From PALSA-693 sp963834725 (GTDB lineage: Bacteria; Actinomycetota; Acidimicrobiia; Acidimicrobiales; Palsa-688): a stretch of 64,000 nt of DNA. Under the pieces are notes generated by a model. That model did no database searches. It was given only the letters and a program-made list of their open reading frames with translations, and was not told the DNA's origin. Positions 44,653 to 53,915 of this stretch are shown here, piece by piece. The translations under genes were made by a program, and so were the position numbers. The stretch lies in contig CAWICN010000001.1 in assembly GCA_963834725.1 (NCBI GenBank), positions 4,960,001 through 5,024,000 on the forward strand, read 5' to 3'. Numbering within the stretch: the stretch's first letter is position 1; every line of letters starts with the position of its first letter.

Positions 44653-45570
44653 TCAGACGATTGGCGGTGGATCTGCGAGCGCTGCGGTCTTGTCAGGGTT
44701 GAGCCGAACCCAGATCGAGGTGATCCGGCCGTCGACGGCCTCGCCGGTGACCACGATGGGCCCTTGGGGCGTTTCCATCACCAGCGAAGGGCTGGAGTTG
44801 ATCTCGAGAATGCGTGCGGGCGGTAGCTGGTCCCGGCTCGGGAGAGTCTGGAACCCGAACAGTTTCCAGCCGCCCTTTACTAGCTGCTGCACCCGCTTGG
44901 CCCCGACGACAGGGACCCTGGCGGCGCGGCGGGCGGGTCCGGCGTCGGAGATGAGAACGACGTCGGGGTCGAGCAACTTCAGGACCCTTTCTTCGTCGCC
45001 CGCGAGCACGGAGTCCATGAGCGCCGCCAGCAGCTCGGCAGAGGCCGGGGCCGGACCGGGAGCCCTCCTGTCCGGCCGGGCCGAGCGCAGCTTCCGCTGG
45101 GCGCGCGAGACCAGCTGCCGGCACGCCGGCTCGCTCTTTCCGAGGATGTCGGCGATTACCGGGTAGGGCTCGCCGAAGAGTTCCCCGAGGAGGAACGCCA
45201 CCCGCTCGAAGGGGCCGAGCGAGTCGAGCAGGATCAGAAACCCGAGGGTCAGCGACTCAGCCAGCTCGGCCGTCTCCTCCACGCTAGAAGCGGTGGGGAC
45301 CGGGTCGGGAAGCCACGGTCCGACATAGTCCTCGCGCCTCCGGCGCTGCGCCCGCAAGCGGTCGAGCGCCAGGCGGGAGGTGACAGTCGTGAGCCAACCG
45401 GCCGGGTTATCCACCCTGCCGACGTCCTCGGCGGCCCAGCGAATCCACGCCTCTTGCACCACGTCCTCGGCGTCGGCGAGCGAGCCGGTAATCCGGTAGG
45501 CCAGGCCGGTCAGGCGCGGGCGCTCGCCCTCGAAGCTGTCCAGGCCACCGGGTGTCGACGTCGGGGTCAC
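44653..45570 (-). CDS. SigJ-type ECF sigma factor with C-terminal SnoaL-like domain
   Basis: From GTG 45570, 305 residues. Region 2 (ERPRLTGLAYRITGSLADAEDVVQEAWIRW) and region 4 (LGPFERVAFLLGELFGEPYPVIADILGKSEPACRQLVSRAQRKL) are clear, and the C-terminal about 110 residues form an NTF2-like domain (LLAALMDSVLAGDEERVLKLLDPDVVLI). This is the SigJ/ECF41 layout in which the C-terminal domain modulates activity without a separate anti-sigma factor. The GTG overlaps the stop of the upstream oxidoreductase remnant. ECF41 sigmas are usually next to the oxidoreductase/DoxX/carboxymuconolactone gene they control, which fits. Confidence 0.9.
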   Translation of the reverse strand: MTPTSTPGGLDSFEGERPRLTGLAYRITGSLADAEDVVQEAWIRWAAEDVGRVDNPAGWLTTVTSRLALDRLRAQRRRREDYVGPWLPDPVPTASSVEETAELAESLTLGFLILLDSLGPFERVAFLLGELFGEPYPVIADILGKSEPACRQLVSRAQRKLRSARPDRRAPGPAPASAELLAALMDSVLAGDEERVLKLLDPDVVLISDAGPARRAARVPVVGAKRVQQLVKGGWKLFGFQTLPSRDQLPPARILEINSSPSLVMETPQGPIVVTGEAVDGRITSIWVRLNPDKTAALADPPPIV

Positions 45571-46625
45571 TCCACCCTCGGGTAGGCGCGGTTCCCCGCG
45601 GTCGCCTGGGCCGCCAAGATGCCGGCGCGTCGCCCGCTGGCCATCGCGGCGTCTGAAAGCCAACCCGACGGCCCTACCCAGTCGCCTGCCAGGAACAGCC
45701 CCGCAGCGCCGGCCACCTCGACCCCGGGCCGGCCGGCCAAGCCGACTTCGGGGCTGGGAAGCAGGTGGGTGACGACATCAACGGCCAGGAATCTCTCCTC
45801 CACCATCTGGTTGTCGGCGATCCCCGCCAGGCGGGCGTGGCTCCGCAACTCGGCGCCGTCCAGGGCGGCGTCGCGAGCGCCGTAGCGCATGACGTTCACC
45901 ACCGACCCTCCAGGAGGCGCCAGGTCCCCCGGGGGACAGTGGCGCGCCAAGTACAACGGCTCGTCCAGGCCGAACACGACCGAAGGGGAAGGCCCGCGCA
46001 GCCCCAGATCCAAGCAGGCGGCAGTGACCGGCGGGCCGAGCTCAGGCCAGCCCGGGTCCACCGGCAACAGCCGGCGGGCCACGTCGGGACCGCCCGACGC
46101 GACCACCACCGCGGCCGCCCGCAGCACCTCGCCCCCCACCAGCTCGACCTCCCATCGGTCCGGCACGCCGGTGATTCCGGCGGCCGGTTGATGCTCCCGA
46201 ATGGCGGCCCCGGTCGCCGACGCGACCGCCGCGAGGCCCCCCACCAGGCTTGCGAATCCCCCGTCGAGATAGGTGACCCCCCGGGAGCCCTTCAGCCGGG
46301 AAATGGCGAAATCGGGCGGGCATGGCCCCCAGGTCGGTCACGTAGGTGGGTCACTCGAATCAACATTCGGGCCAGCTCCGACAGGTCACGACTTCCCCCC
46401 AAAGACTCCACCCATTCTTCCGCGCTGCGCCCAGCCCATCTCCCTGCCGACGCCGTGACCAGCCTGGCCACCAGCGCGCCCATCGGTCCGAGCGGGAGGC
46501 GAACCAGCTTGCCGTCGCGCACGACCCGAGCGCCTCGCAGCGGCGGTCCGTGACCACTGTGGGCCACGCCCAGGTCGCGCAGTACACCCTCGCCGGAAGC
46601 ATCGCCAGCCGTGCGAGCGATGCAG
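45567..46625 (-). pseudogene. FAD-dependent oxidoreductase, 5'-truncated and frameshifted
   Basis: C-terminal two thirds of an amine-oxidase/phytoene-desaturase-like flavoprotein. The last frame (MGGLAAVASATGAAIREHQP..., LFLAGDWVGPSGWLSDAAMASGRRAG) includes the FAD-binding AGDW motif. Two frame breaks, near 46343 and 46312, split a conserved middle (VTDLGAMPA, DFAISRLKGSRGVTYLDGG). The upstream frame (VLRDLGVAHSGHGPPLRG) ends homology near 46625, so the N-terminal GxGxxG FAD fold is missing. Its stop overlaps the SigJ-like gene, meaning the two were an operon when the gene was intact. Confidence 0.75.
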
Positions 46626-46950
46626 ATCGGATAGGGAACTTGAATTGTCAAGGAGATCGAGCAGAAGGGCCGCCCATAATCGCGAACAGCGGTCCCCCCG
46701 AAAATCGGAGGCCGCGTCGCCCCTGATCGCCGGCGAGAAGTGTCCCCTATCCGCGGGGCCAAGTATCCCGGTACGCCGGTGGGGAGGCGATATTGAACGT
46801 CACTCTCCGTGGCCGACTGTGGCAGTCGGCGAAACCGCCACGGTGCGGCACCTCGGGCGTAGGGGGCGGCGGACTGATGTGATGGTTCAGGTCGGGATAT
46901 TGAGACAGGTCGGTTGCTAAGGGCCCGTGCACGAATAACGTGGTTGTTAT
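46626..46950. other. Junction region without recognised gene
   Basis: About 325 bases between the truncated oxidoreductase and the dead transposase. It contains a perfect hairpin GCCGACTG-TGG-CAGTCGGC (46812-46830). It may include an insertion-sequence end, but I cannot identify the border. Confidence 0.4.
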
Positions 46951-47660
46951 TCAGAGGTCAAGGGATGGTTGCAGTCCTTTGACGCTGTAGTTCCATTCCC
47001 CGTGGAAGTGGTGCGGCGTGATGTCGACGGTGGCGAGTTGCTTGTCGGTGATCGTCTTGCCGGTCGGGTAGGAGCCTTGGTCGAGGTGGGCTCGAACCTT
47101 GAGTCCTGAGCGGGTCTTGGTGGCTCCGATGAGGTTGACGACGACCTCGTGGCTGATGAGGGGCCGAGCGCGCCAGTTCATCGATACGTGGCTCCAGAGC
47201 CTGTGCTCAATGCGATTCCATTTTTTGGGTTCCGGGCGGGAAGTGGCACACGGTTATCTGCAAACCGGTGCGCTGAGCGAGTTTGGCCAGTTCCAGCGTC
47301 CACAGTCGGCTGCGGTAGCCGTTGGAGCCTCCAGCGTCCGCGGTGATCAACAGCCGGGTGGCCTAGGGATAGGCGACGGAGCCGACCATGTCCCACCACC
47401 GGCCGATGGTTGCCACTGCGAACTCGGCGGTGTCGTGATCGTCTCCGACGACCACGAAACCCTCGTCCGCGGTCATGTCCCACACCCCGAAGGGGATGGC
47501 CTTGCCTACCTCTTGGTCGGGGAAGTCGTGCACCTCGACGTGCTCCGGATGGCCTTTAGGCCGGTATTCCCGGCCCTTGTTGGCTAGGTTCCCGACCACT
47601 TCCTTCTTTTTGGTGTCGATGCTGATCACCGGCTGGCCGGCGTCGAGATGCTGCCTGGCC
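46951..47660 (-). pseudogene. ISAzo13-type transposase remnant
   Basis: Colinear with the C-terminal 60% of ISAzo13-family transposases: PVISIDTKKKEVVGNLANKG, EVGKAIPFGVWDMTADEGF, then ATRLLITADAGGSNGYRSRLW, VCHFPPGTQKWNRIEHR and MNWRARPLISHEVVVNLIGA. Two defects are visible: an in-frame TAG where a sense codon is expected (near 47364, VAYP-stop-ATRLL) and an extra A in a six-A run (47222-47227) that shifts the frame. The N-terminus is missing; at about 47657 the sequence switches to a carboxyltransferase fragment. Confidence 0.82.
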
Positions 47661-48137
47661 GTGTTTGTGGACTCCCCCGGCTTCCGACCCGGCCTCGACC
47701 AAGAACACCATGGGTTAGTACGCCGAGGAGCCAAACTCATCTACGCGTTCTGCGAAGCGACCACGCCACGCATCCAGATCATCACCCGGCAAGCCTACGG
47801 AGCCGCCCCAGTGGTCATGAACTCGCTATCGGTCGGAGCCGACCGGGCCATCGCCTGGGACGGAGCCCACATAGCAGTCATGGGTATGCGGGGCCTGGTC
47901 GACATCCTGCACCGGCAACAGATACAGACCGCTGCCGATCCCGACCGCGTTCGAGGCGAGTTGATTGACGACTACACCCATCACCAGGCCAACGCCGTCG
48001 CCGTCGCCGCCACAGGCTTCATCGACGACGTCATCCAACCCGTCGACACTCGCCGCTACCTCATCGAGTTCCTCGCTCTGAACGTCAACAAGAACCGACC
48101 CGACCCGCCACGAAAACACGGCAACATCCCAATGTGA
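47657..48137 (+). pseudogene. 3' fragment of an acyl-CoA carboxylase carboxyltransferase gene
   Basis: About 160 residues, beginning FVDSPGFRPGLDQEHHGLVRRGAKLIYAF and ending PPRKHGNIPM, match the C-terminal third of PccB/AccD-type carboxyltransferase subunits (AYGAAPVVMNSLSVGADRAIAWDGAHIAVMG, GFIDDVIQPVDTRRYLIEFL). The 5' two thirds are gone. Upstream in frame is transposase antisense sequence, so this part cannot be made as a normal protein. Confidence 0.85.
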
Positions 48138-48275
48138 CGCCCCACATGAGGAACCAACTCGAGCAGTCACTTCCACGGCGAACGGTGCGGCTGGCGCCCT
48201 CATACGCGCCCACGAGCGGGCGGTAAGGCCGGGGCGGCACGCACCGGCCGGGCGGGTATATGGGACGCTGAGGGG

Positions 48276-48608
48276 ATGCGAATCATTCAGCCTGGCGTCG
48301 GTCCCGGTCGGACGATTGACCTGTTCGAAAGCACGGGTGCCGAGCACTGTGGGACTGTGCGGTTCGAAGGATCAGGCGGCCTCAGCTTCCTCCACTTGTC
48401 ACCAGGAGGCCGGATCGGTCGCCATCCGGCTGTTCTCGCGCAGCTCTACTGCGTCGTCCAGGGCACGGGCTGGGTTCGTGGTGGCGGTGAACGTATCACC
48501 CTCACTGCTGGGCACGCCGCCCTATGGGAGCCAGGGGAGGAGCACGAGTCTGGTAGTGAGACGGGTATGACGGTTGCCGTTCTGGAGGCGAGGTCCATCA
48601 AGGCTTGA
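48276..48608 (+). CDS. Cupin-domain protein
   Basis: A 110-residue single cupin. The motif 1 region is LSPGGRIGRHPAVLAQLYCVVQGTGWV and motif 2 is LTAGHAALWEPGEEHESGSETG; His residues for a metal site are present in RHP and EEHE. The start MRIIQPGVGPGRTIDLFES is typical of short cupins. Function (binding protein, small isomerase) is not determinable. An independent gene with about 140 bases upstream. Confidence 0.78.
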   Translation: MRIIQPGVGPGRTIDLFESTGAEHCGTVRFEGSGGLSFLHLSPGGRIGRHPAVLAQLYCVVQGTGWVRGGGERITLTAGHAALWEPGEEHESGSETGMTVAVLEARSIKA

Positions 48609-48774
48609 TAGCGTCCAGCTGGACGGCACGGACCGCATCCGACGCTGTAATGCTCAACATCGCAAGCCGCACAGTCGATACGGGCGGGGGCTGATTGGGC
48701 TCGGCATTGAACAGTTATGGGGTCGTTCTGGCGACAGCTTGGCGCAGGTGACCGTGGCCAGTGTCTCCTTGGGA

Positions 48775-49176
48775 CTACCAGCCGAGTCGCCTGCGCAGCT
48801 CTGGCAAAGACTCCGTTGGTGCGCCGGACTTCTCGACCACCTCCAGGGCAGCCAGGTCGATGCACTCGTCACAGATTGCGACCCAGCCAGTCTGGACGCC
48901 CTGTTCATCGAGCAGCTTCGGGCCTTGCACCAACCAGCGAACCTGCGCTGCGCCCTTACCGCAGAAGCTGCAGATCGGACGCCTGCCGCCAACCCGCGCC
49001 GGATTGTCCGACATCCACTTTTCGATGTCTTCCCTGCGCCAGATCCGCCCCCCGGCCAACTCTGCCTCAGGCGCGGGGAACCCATGTGACTTGGCATTCG
49101 CCAACGTGGAGACGTGCTGGCGAGAGACCCCAAGCATGGTCGCGACCTCCGCCGCTCCAACCAGATGGTGAGTCAC
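48775..49176 (-). CDS. HTH domain fused to ClpX-type zinc finger
   Basis: A 133-residue two-domain protein. Residues 1-58 are an AlpA/helix-turn-helix module (VGAAEVATMLGVSRQHVSTLANAK, then a wing GGRIWRREDIEKWM). Residues 68-110 read ICSFCGKGAAQVRWLVQGP...AICDECIDLA, the C4 zinc finger of ClpX (C69, C72, C102, C105) without the rest of ClpX. The C-terminal about 25 residues are helical. The combination suggests a DNA-binding protein that uses the ClpX-like finger for dimerisation or adaptor contact. No ClpX or ClpP gene is next to it. Confidence 0.82.
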   Translation of the reverse strand: MTHHLVGAAEVATMLGVSRQHVSTLANAKSHGFPAPEAELAGGRIWRREDIEKWMSDNPARVGGRRPICSFCGKGAAQVRWLVQGPKLLDEQGVQTGWVAICDECIDLAALEVVEKSGAPTESLPELRRRLGW

Positions 49177-49322
49177 GCGTACGAGCGTATGCGGTTACCT
49201 GACGATCGTCAACGACGATCGTCGACAATGCCAGTGATGCCCCGAGCCGCGCACTGAGGCGCGTCGTCAACGACCGTCCTTGAACCTTTGGGGTCGCGGG
49301 CGCAGAGCTTGGGTGACTTTCC

Positions 49323-50306
49323 GTGCATACTGACGTCGTGCAGGGCGAGGGAGCCACGGTCGAAGAACAGGAGTTGACGGGGCCGGTGGCCGCCACGCTG
49401 TACAGGCCGCGACTCACGCCGGGCGTGGTACCAGGTGTCGTGGTCGTATCGGGTTCCTCGGGTCGCCGAGAACGGGAGCGAGCGCGGCTGTTCGCCGAGA
49501 ATGGCGCTGCCGCTATGGCGTTGGACTACTTCGGCGGTCCCGGCCAGCCTCCCGGGATCTGCGAGGTACCGCTGGAGACGATTACCGCTGGCATCGATCT
49601 GCTCGCGGAACTCGGCCACGAGCCGATCAGCCTTGTTGGCACCTCCAAAGGGGCGGAGGCGGCACTGGTTGTGGCGTCCCTCGACACGCGGGTTGGCGCC
49701 GTGGTCGCGATCGCCCCAAGTTCAGTCGTCTGGGCCAACGTCGGTGCTGGCCTTGACGGCAAAGACCGCCCCTTGCGTAGCAGCTGGAGCTGGCAGGGCC
49801 GGCCCGTGCCGTTCGTGCCCTACGACCCCAAATGGCAGCCCGTGTATGTCGGCGGGCAGGTTGCTTTCCGCGGCTACTACGAACAAAGCCTGGAGGTCTT
49901 TGCCGACGAAGCCCGCGCCGCGGCCATCCCGGTCGAGCGGACCACAGCCTCGCTGGTGCTCCTCGCCGGCGGCGACGACCGGGTATGGCCTTCGGATCGC
50001 TTTGCCATCGAACTGGCCGGCCGAGCAGCCGGTAAGGTCGCCCTTCACGTAGCGCCAACGGCGGGCCATCGAATAACTCTGCCCGGAGAAACCCCGACCC
50101 GAAGGCGGCCAGCCGATGGCTCGAGGCGGCGCCCGGAGCGCCGACACCCAACTCGGAGCGAAAGCCTGGCCGAGCATCCTGACCGCTCTCCATCTCACCT
50201 GACAACAGGTCTCGCCCAGCCTGGGTTGATGGTCCCAGTCACAGCGTCGCCGAAGCGCGGTCTTCTCGCCGGCTATCTGGTGATCGGCTTGGCTGTGGTG
50301 AGGTAA
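49323..50306 (+). CDS. Acyl-CoA thioesterase/BAAT-like alpha/beta hydrolase
   Basis: An alpha/beta hydrolase of the BAAT C-terminal type. The nucleophile elbow is ISLVGTSKGAEAAL (Ser in GTSKG), preceded by VPGVVVVSGSSGRRERERARL, and a catalytic Asp/His pair is expected in LLAGGDDRVWPSDRF and TAGHRI. After about residue 255 the called frame (ETPTRRRPADGSRRR) is not homologous, whereas another frame gives a normal end (AASRWLEAAPGAPTPNSE, then LTALHLT). One or two single-base shifts near 50085 and 50160 probably spoil the last 45 residues. Confidence 0.72.
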   Translation: MHTDVVQGEGATVEEQELTGPVAATLYRPRLTPGVVPGVVVVSGSSGRRERERARLFAENGAAAMALDYFGGPGQPPGICEVPLETITAGIDLLAELGHEPISLVGTSKGAEAALVVASLDTRVGAVVAIAPSSVVWANVGAGLDGKDRPLRSSWSWQGRPVPFVPYDPKWQPVYVGGQVAFRGYYEQSLEVFADEARAAAIPVERTTASLVLLAGGDDRVWPSDRFAIELAGRAAGKVALHVAPTAGHRITLPGETPTRRRPADGSRRRPERRHPTRSESLAEHPDRSPSHLTTGLAQPGLMVPVTASPKRGLLAGYLVIGLAVVR

Positions 50307-51162
50307 AGACGGGTTTCGTAACTCAGCGTGATGCTCTCGCCCAGGGTGTTGAGGGCGTGAGCGGTGGCGTCGAAGAGTCGAGCGCGTCGGTCGGCGCCAA
50401 GGGTTTCGTGTTCGACAAGCGAGCGGAGCAGGTCGAGGTATACGTCCGCGGTGTAATGACGATCCCAGCGATACCTCCGTTCACTGAGGCCATCGAAGAG
50501 GGGCGCGAGCTCAGGCTCGGTCGGTCGTTCCAGCCCCGCTGGTCGCCAAACCCGGGGAACAACGGCCCGCAGTCGACGAGCTCGGGGGCGTGGGCCAGGT
50601 AGGGCTCGATGAGCGGTTGGCGGTACGGCGTGGCGTCCCATCGGGGATGGCTCCAAAACACGGCCAATGCTCCGCTGCCCCGCACCGCTCGGTGAGCCTT
50701 CGGGTAGCGGACGGCGGGTCTGACCCAGTGCCAGGCCTGTGCGGACACGAGCAGGTCAAAGCCCCTGCCATCAAACTCGAAGTCTTCGAAGGTTGCCTCG
50801 ACCACGACCACCTTTCGGCGTGGCGCGGAGGTGGCCCGCGCGATAGCGGCCATCTCGGGGCTTGGCTCCACCGCGACGATGTCGCAGTCGCGCTGGGCGA
50901 AGAGCCGAGTCGCTTTCCCTGTGCCAGCGCCGACCTCGATCAGTCGAGGGCGGGCCAAGCCAGAGTAGGCCAGCACATCATCGATCAGATCGTCCGGGTA
51001 GCCGGGCCTACCTCGCTCGTAGCGGGCCGCCACACCGGCGAAAGAAGGCGACGTCAGCCCAGACAGATCCGCGGCCCTGGGTCCCGATGTGGGATCAAGA
51101 CCCTCGGCCACGGCGCCAGTTCCTACCACAGCCCGCCGATCCAACGGTTCCGGCAGACCCAT
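50273..51162 (-). pseudogene. Class I methyltransferase with a C-terminal frame break
   Basis: The first about 215 residues (FAGVAARYERGRPGYPDDLI, motif I LIEVGAGTGKATRLFA, IVAVEPSPEMA, LVSAQAWHWV) are a good SAM-dependent methyltransferase. Near 50520 the frame changes, and the natural continuation (TEPELAPLFDGLSERRYRW, then VEHETLGADRRARLFDATAH) is in the next frame and ends at 50273. A single base would restore it. The conserved part may begin at about residue 19 or 35. Sequence is conserved throughout, so an assembly error is possible. Confidence 0.75.
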
Positions 51163-51438
51163 CGGGTCGGGCCGGACAGTTCAGGACAGGCCACGAGCGA
51201 GCCGCAGGCGTGCCGCACGACAGTTCTCGTCGTTATCCCCTGGCCCCACAACGACGTCACCGCCAGTCATCGACGGGGTACTCCCGCCGGGTTGCGGGCA
51301 TACTAATCACGGCCATCGGTGAGCCCGACGTGGCAGCGCGAATCCGCGATCGGCTTCGCCCTGATGATCCTCCGTATCGGACCAGAGCGAGGCGCCGGAT
51401 GACGGGCCGGACCGGGCGATGCGGGACAGGCCGGCATC
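51163..51438. other. Gap without recognised gene
   Basis: About 275 bases between two minus-strand genes; no frame with family features. Confidence 0.35.
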
Positions 51439-52419
51439 TCACAGACTCTCGCGCACGTCGTCGGTCAGAGCGTTCCTTACCTCAAACGTGCTGCGGTGGC
51501 GGTACCAATCCTGATTGTCGGCCAGTGCTCGCAAGCGAAGGGTGCAACGCCACCTGGCGACAGACGTTTCCGAGAAGTCGCCGCCTGCGTGTCGGTAGCC
51601 GTCCGCGAGGCAGGCGCGGGAAGGATCCGGACCGTTGATAAGATCCCAGATAGCGATGTCATAGGCACGGTCGGAACCGCGAGCTGTTTCGAAATCGAGG
51701 ATGCCCCGCAGCTGTCCATGCCGGATGACAAGGTGTTTGATCGCGAAGTCTCCATGTGCCAATACGGCGTGCTGGGACGGTTCGGTTGTCGTGGCGGCCT
51801 GCAAGGCCTCTTCTACCAGCGACCGGTCAATCCCAAGACGCTGACCCGTCTCGCGGATGAGTTCGGTGTCGCCGAGAGTGCTGTGACGGTCATCAGATAG
51901 GCACTGATGGGGCGCCCGGCCCGCGCCGTCGACGAGACCGAAGCCCTCAACGGGAATCTGATGAATACGAGCCAGGAGAGCACCGGCCTCACTGCCGAGG
52001 CGACAGGTATCGTTCTTCCCGAGGCCGGCCGCGATCCACAGGAGCCGTTCGCCGTCCATCCAGTGTTGGATGCAGACCTCCAAGGGCTCCGGTTCCTCCA
52101 CACGAGAGCAGACGATCACCTCAGGCACCGGGATCCCGGCCTTGACGGCCTCCCTCAACGCCCAAGCTTCGGCCGGGAATCGATCGTGGCGCCGACGGGC
52201 GAGGCGAACGGCATAGACCGCCCCGCCGGTAACCGTGACCTGGTGCACCTCGTTGGTCCAGCTCTCGAGGACCGGTCGGGATCCAGTCATCGCTAGACCG
52301 AGATGGTCTTGAACGATCGTCGCGAGCTGTGTCCGTGTGATCGACTTGCCCTGCCAGTGTTCCGCCAGGGCTGCCCGGTATTGAGTCAGATCCACCCCGA
52401 TGTTCGTTTCGTCGCTCAC
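51439..52419 (-). CDS. Aminoglycoside-phosphotransferase-fold kinase
   Basis: About 326 residues from GTG 52419. The N-lobe includes TNEVHQVTVTGGAVYAVRLARR with the ATP-binding Lys region, and the C-lobe has the catalytic loop AVLAHGDFAIKHLVI (HGD with KH instead of the usual N) and RGILDFETARGSD (Mg-binding D). APH-fold proteins phosphorylate aminoglycosides, homoserine, choline and other alcohols; the substrate is unknown, and resistance should not be assumed. It is divergent from the DUF6624-kinase gene. Confidence 0.82.
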   Translation of the reverse strand: MSDETNIGVDLTQYRAALAEHWQGKSITRTQLATIVQDHLGLAMTGSRPVLESWTNEVHQVTVTGGAVYAVRLARRRHDRFPAEAWALREAVKAGIPVPEVIVCSRVEEPEPLEVCIQHWMDGERLLWIAAGLGKNDTCRLGSEAGALLARIHQIPVEGFGLVDGAGRAPHQCLSDDRHSTLGDTELIRETGQRLGIDRSLVEEALQAATTTEPSQHAVLAHGDFAIKHLVIRHGQLRGILDFETARGSDRAYDIAIWDLINGPDPSRACLADGYRHAGGDFSETSVARWRCTLRLRALADNQDWYRHRSTFEVRNALTDDVRESL

Positions 52420-52568
52420 GGGACGGACCTTATCGGCCTGCAGTGACGATGGCCCTGCTCCGGCGCTCCGTGGCACCTAGGCGCGCCGCCAAACGTCGAA
52501 CATTTGTCCTCGGAAATTTCCTTCTCGGCCCATGCCGCCGCGCATATGGTCGTCGGGTGGCTCCCGTC

Positions 52569-53915
52569 GTGCCCGATCTGCGCCAGGAGCTTATGGAGAT
52601 GCGCGCCCGGGACCAGCATCTGGCCTCGGCCGCCAAGGCGGCCAGCGACTGCGATGAGCGATTCCGGGGGCGATTCCTCTTCGAAATCGAGGGCTATCGC
52701 CCGGAGTATCCCGAGGCGTTCCTGTATGCAGAACGGTTGGCGGCCGCACAGGCACTGCGGCTGCAGCAGATTGTTCGGGTCCATGGATGGCCGGGGCGCA
52801 GTCTGGTCGGAGACGACGGTGCCGAGGCCGCCTGGCTGATCCTGCAGCACGCCGACCTCGAGCTCCAGACACTGTGCCTGCCCCTCGTTCGCCGAGCCCT
52901 CGAATCAGGAGAGGCCACCGCCCAGCAGTACGCCGCCCTGGTCGACCGAACCGAGCTCGTCTCCGGAAAGCTGCAGACCTACGCCACCCACCTGCGCCTC
53001 GACGCCCACGGTCGCCACGTGCCCACCCGAGGAGTAGCCGAGCCATTCTGGCTGGACGAGAGACGCTCGAAGATCGGCCTGGACGCCTGGACTACTTACG
53101 TGAGAGGCCTCGGCGGCACCCCGGGCCCGCTCGACCCCGATACCCAAGATGCCGACGAGCCCGTATTTCGGCTACCCGCCGGCGGCGGCAACCAGGGCCG
53201 AGTGGTACGGGTGGGTGATCGAGTTCATCGCCCCCCGCGCCGCAACAGCAATGCCGTTCAGAGGCTGCTCGCCCACCTCCAGTCCGTGAGGTTCGGTGGC
53301 GCTCCCCGACCGCTCGGTTTTGACGCAGAGGACCGTGAGATAGTCAGCTGGATCGAAGGGACCGTCCCCGCCGCCGCCACCCACGCCTGGGCGATCACCG
53401 AAGACGCCCTAGGCAGCACCGGCGCGCTCATCGCAGGGTTTCGCGACGCCGTATCTTCCTATCCGATCGATGCTGATGACCGCTGGTTCAACGGTCCCTC
53501 CGTTCCCGACGCTTTTACTACCACCGGCGTCATCGGTCACAACGACATCGATTTCGGCAACATCGTGTTCCGAGACCAACAGGCGGTGGCGCTCATCGAC
53601 TTTGATTTCGCCGGTCCCAGCGATCTTGTCTGGGAAGTGGCCGTCGCCGCCTACTACCTCGTTCGCCTCGGCAGGGCTGATACCGCCCGCTGGCCCCCCA
53701 ACGAGCCTCTTCGGGACCGCTTGAGAACCTTCACGCAGGCCTGCCGGCTCGACAACCGGACCAAGCTGATGCTTTGGGACGCCATCGCAGCCTTTCACCA
53801 CTGGCGATACGAAAGGGCCAGGCGGTCGGCGCGCCTGACCGCCCACTGGCTCGACCGTTACCACGACGACAGCCAGTGGCTCGCCAACATCCGGAGGCTA
53901 ATACGAAATATCTGA
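52569..53915 (+). CDS. DUF6624-like domain fused to an APH-fold kinase
   Basis: About 448 residues from GTG 52569 (an in-frame ATG at 52443 adds a basic non-conserved head). The N-terminal about 150 residues resemble DUF6624: ALRLQQIVRVHGWPGRSLVG, then DDGAEAAWLILQHADLELQTL and QYAALVDRTEL. From about residue 200 a phosphotransferase-like domain follows: GRVVRVGDRVHRPPRRNS (ATP region), IVSWIEGTVP, catalytic loop TTGVIGHNDIDFGNIVF (HND in place of HGD, Asn kept) and VALIDFDFAGPSDLVWEVAVAA. This fusion is unusual to me. It begins about 150 bases from the divergent APH-fold gene. Confidence 0.75.
   Translation: MPDLRQELMEMRARDQHLASAAKAASDCDERFRGRFLFEIEGYRPEYPEAFLYAERLAAAQALRLQQIVRVHGWPGRSLVGDDGAEAAWLILQHADLELQTLCLPLVRRALESGEATAQQYAALVDRTELVSGKLQTYATHLRLDAHGRHVPTRGVAEPFWLDERRSKIGLDAWTTYVRGLGGTPGPLDPDTQDADEPVFRLPAGGGNQGRVVRVGDRVHRPPRRNSNAVQRLLAHLQSVRFGGAPRPLGFDAEDREIVSWIEGTVPAAATHAWAITEDALGSTGALIAGFRDAVSSYPIDADDRWFNGPSVPDAFTTTGVIGHNDIDFGNIVFRDQQAVALIDFDFAGPSDLVWEVAVAAYYLVRLGRADTARWPPNEPLRDRLRTFTQACRLDNRTKLMLWDAIAAFHHWRYERARRSARLTAHWLDRYHDDSQWLANIRRLIRNI

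Noticed and set aside
52443..52568. N-terminal extension of the DUF6624-kinase fusion from ATG 52443
   Set aside because: The extra 42 residues are Arg-rich and unlike the start of related domains. A GTG at 52569 directly precedes conserved sequence.
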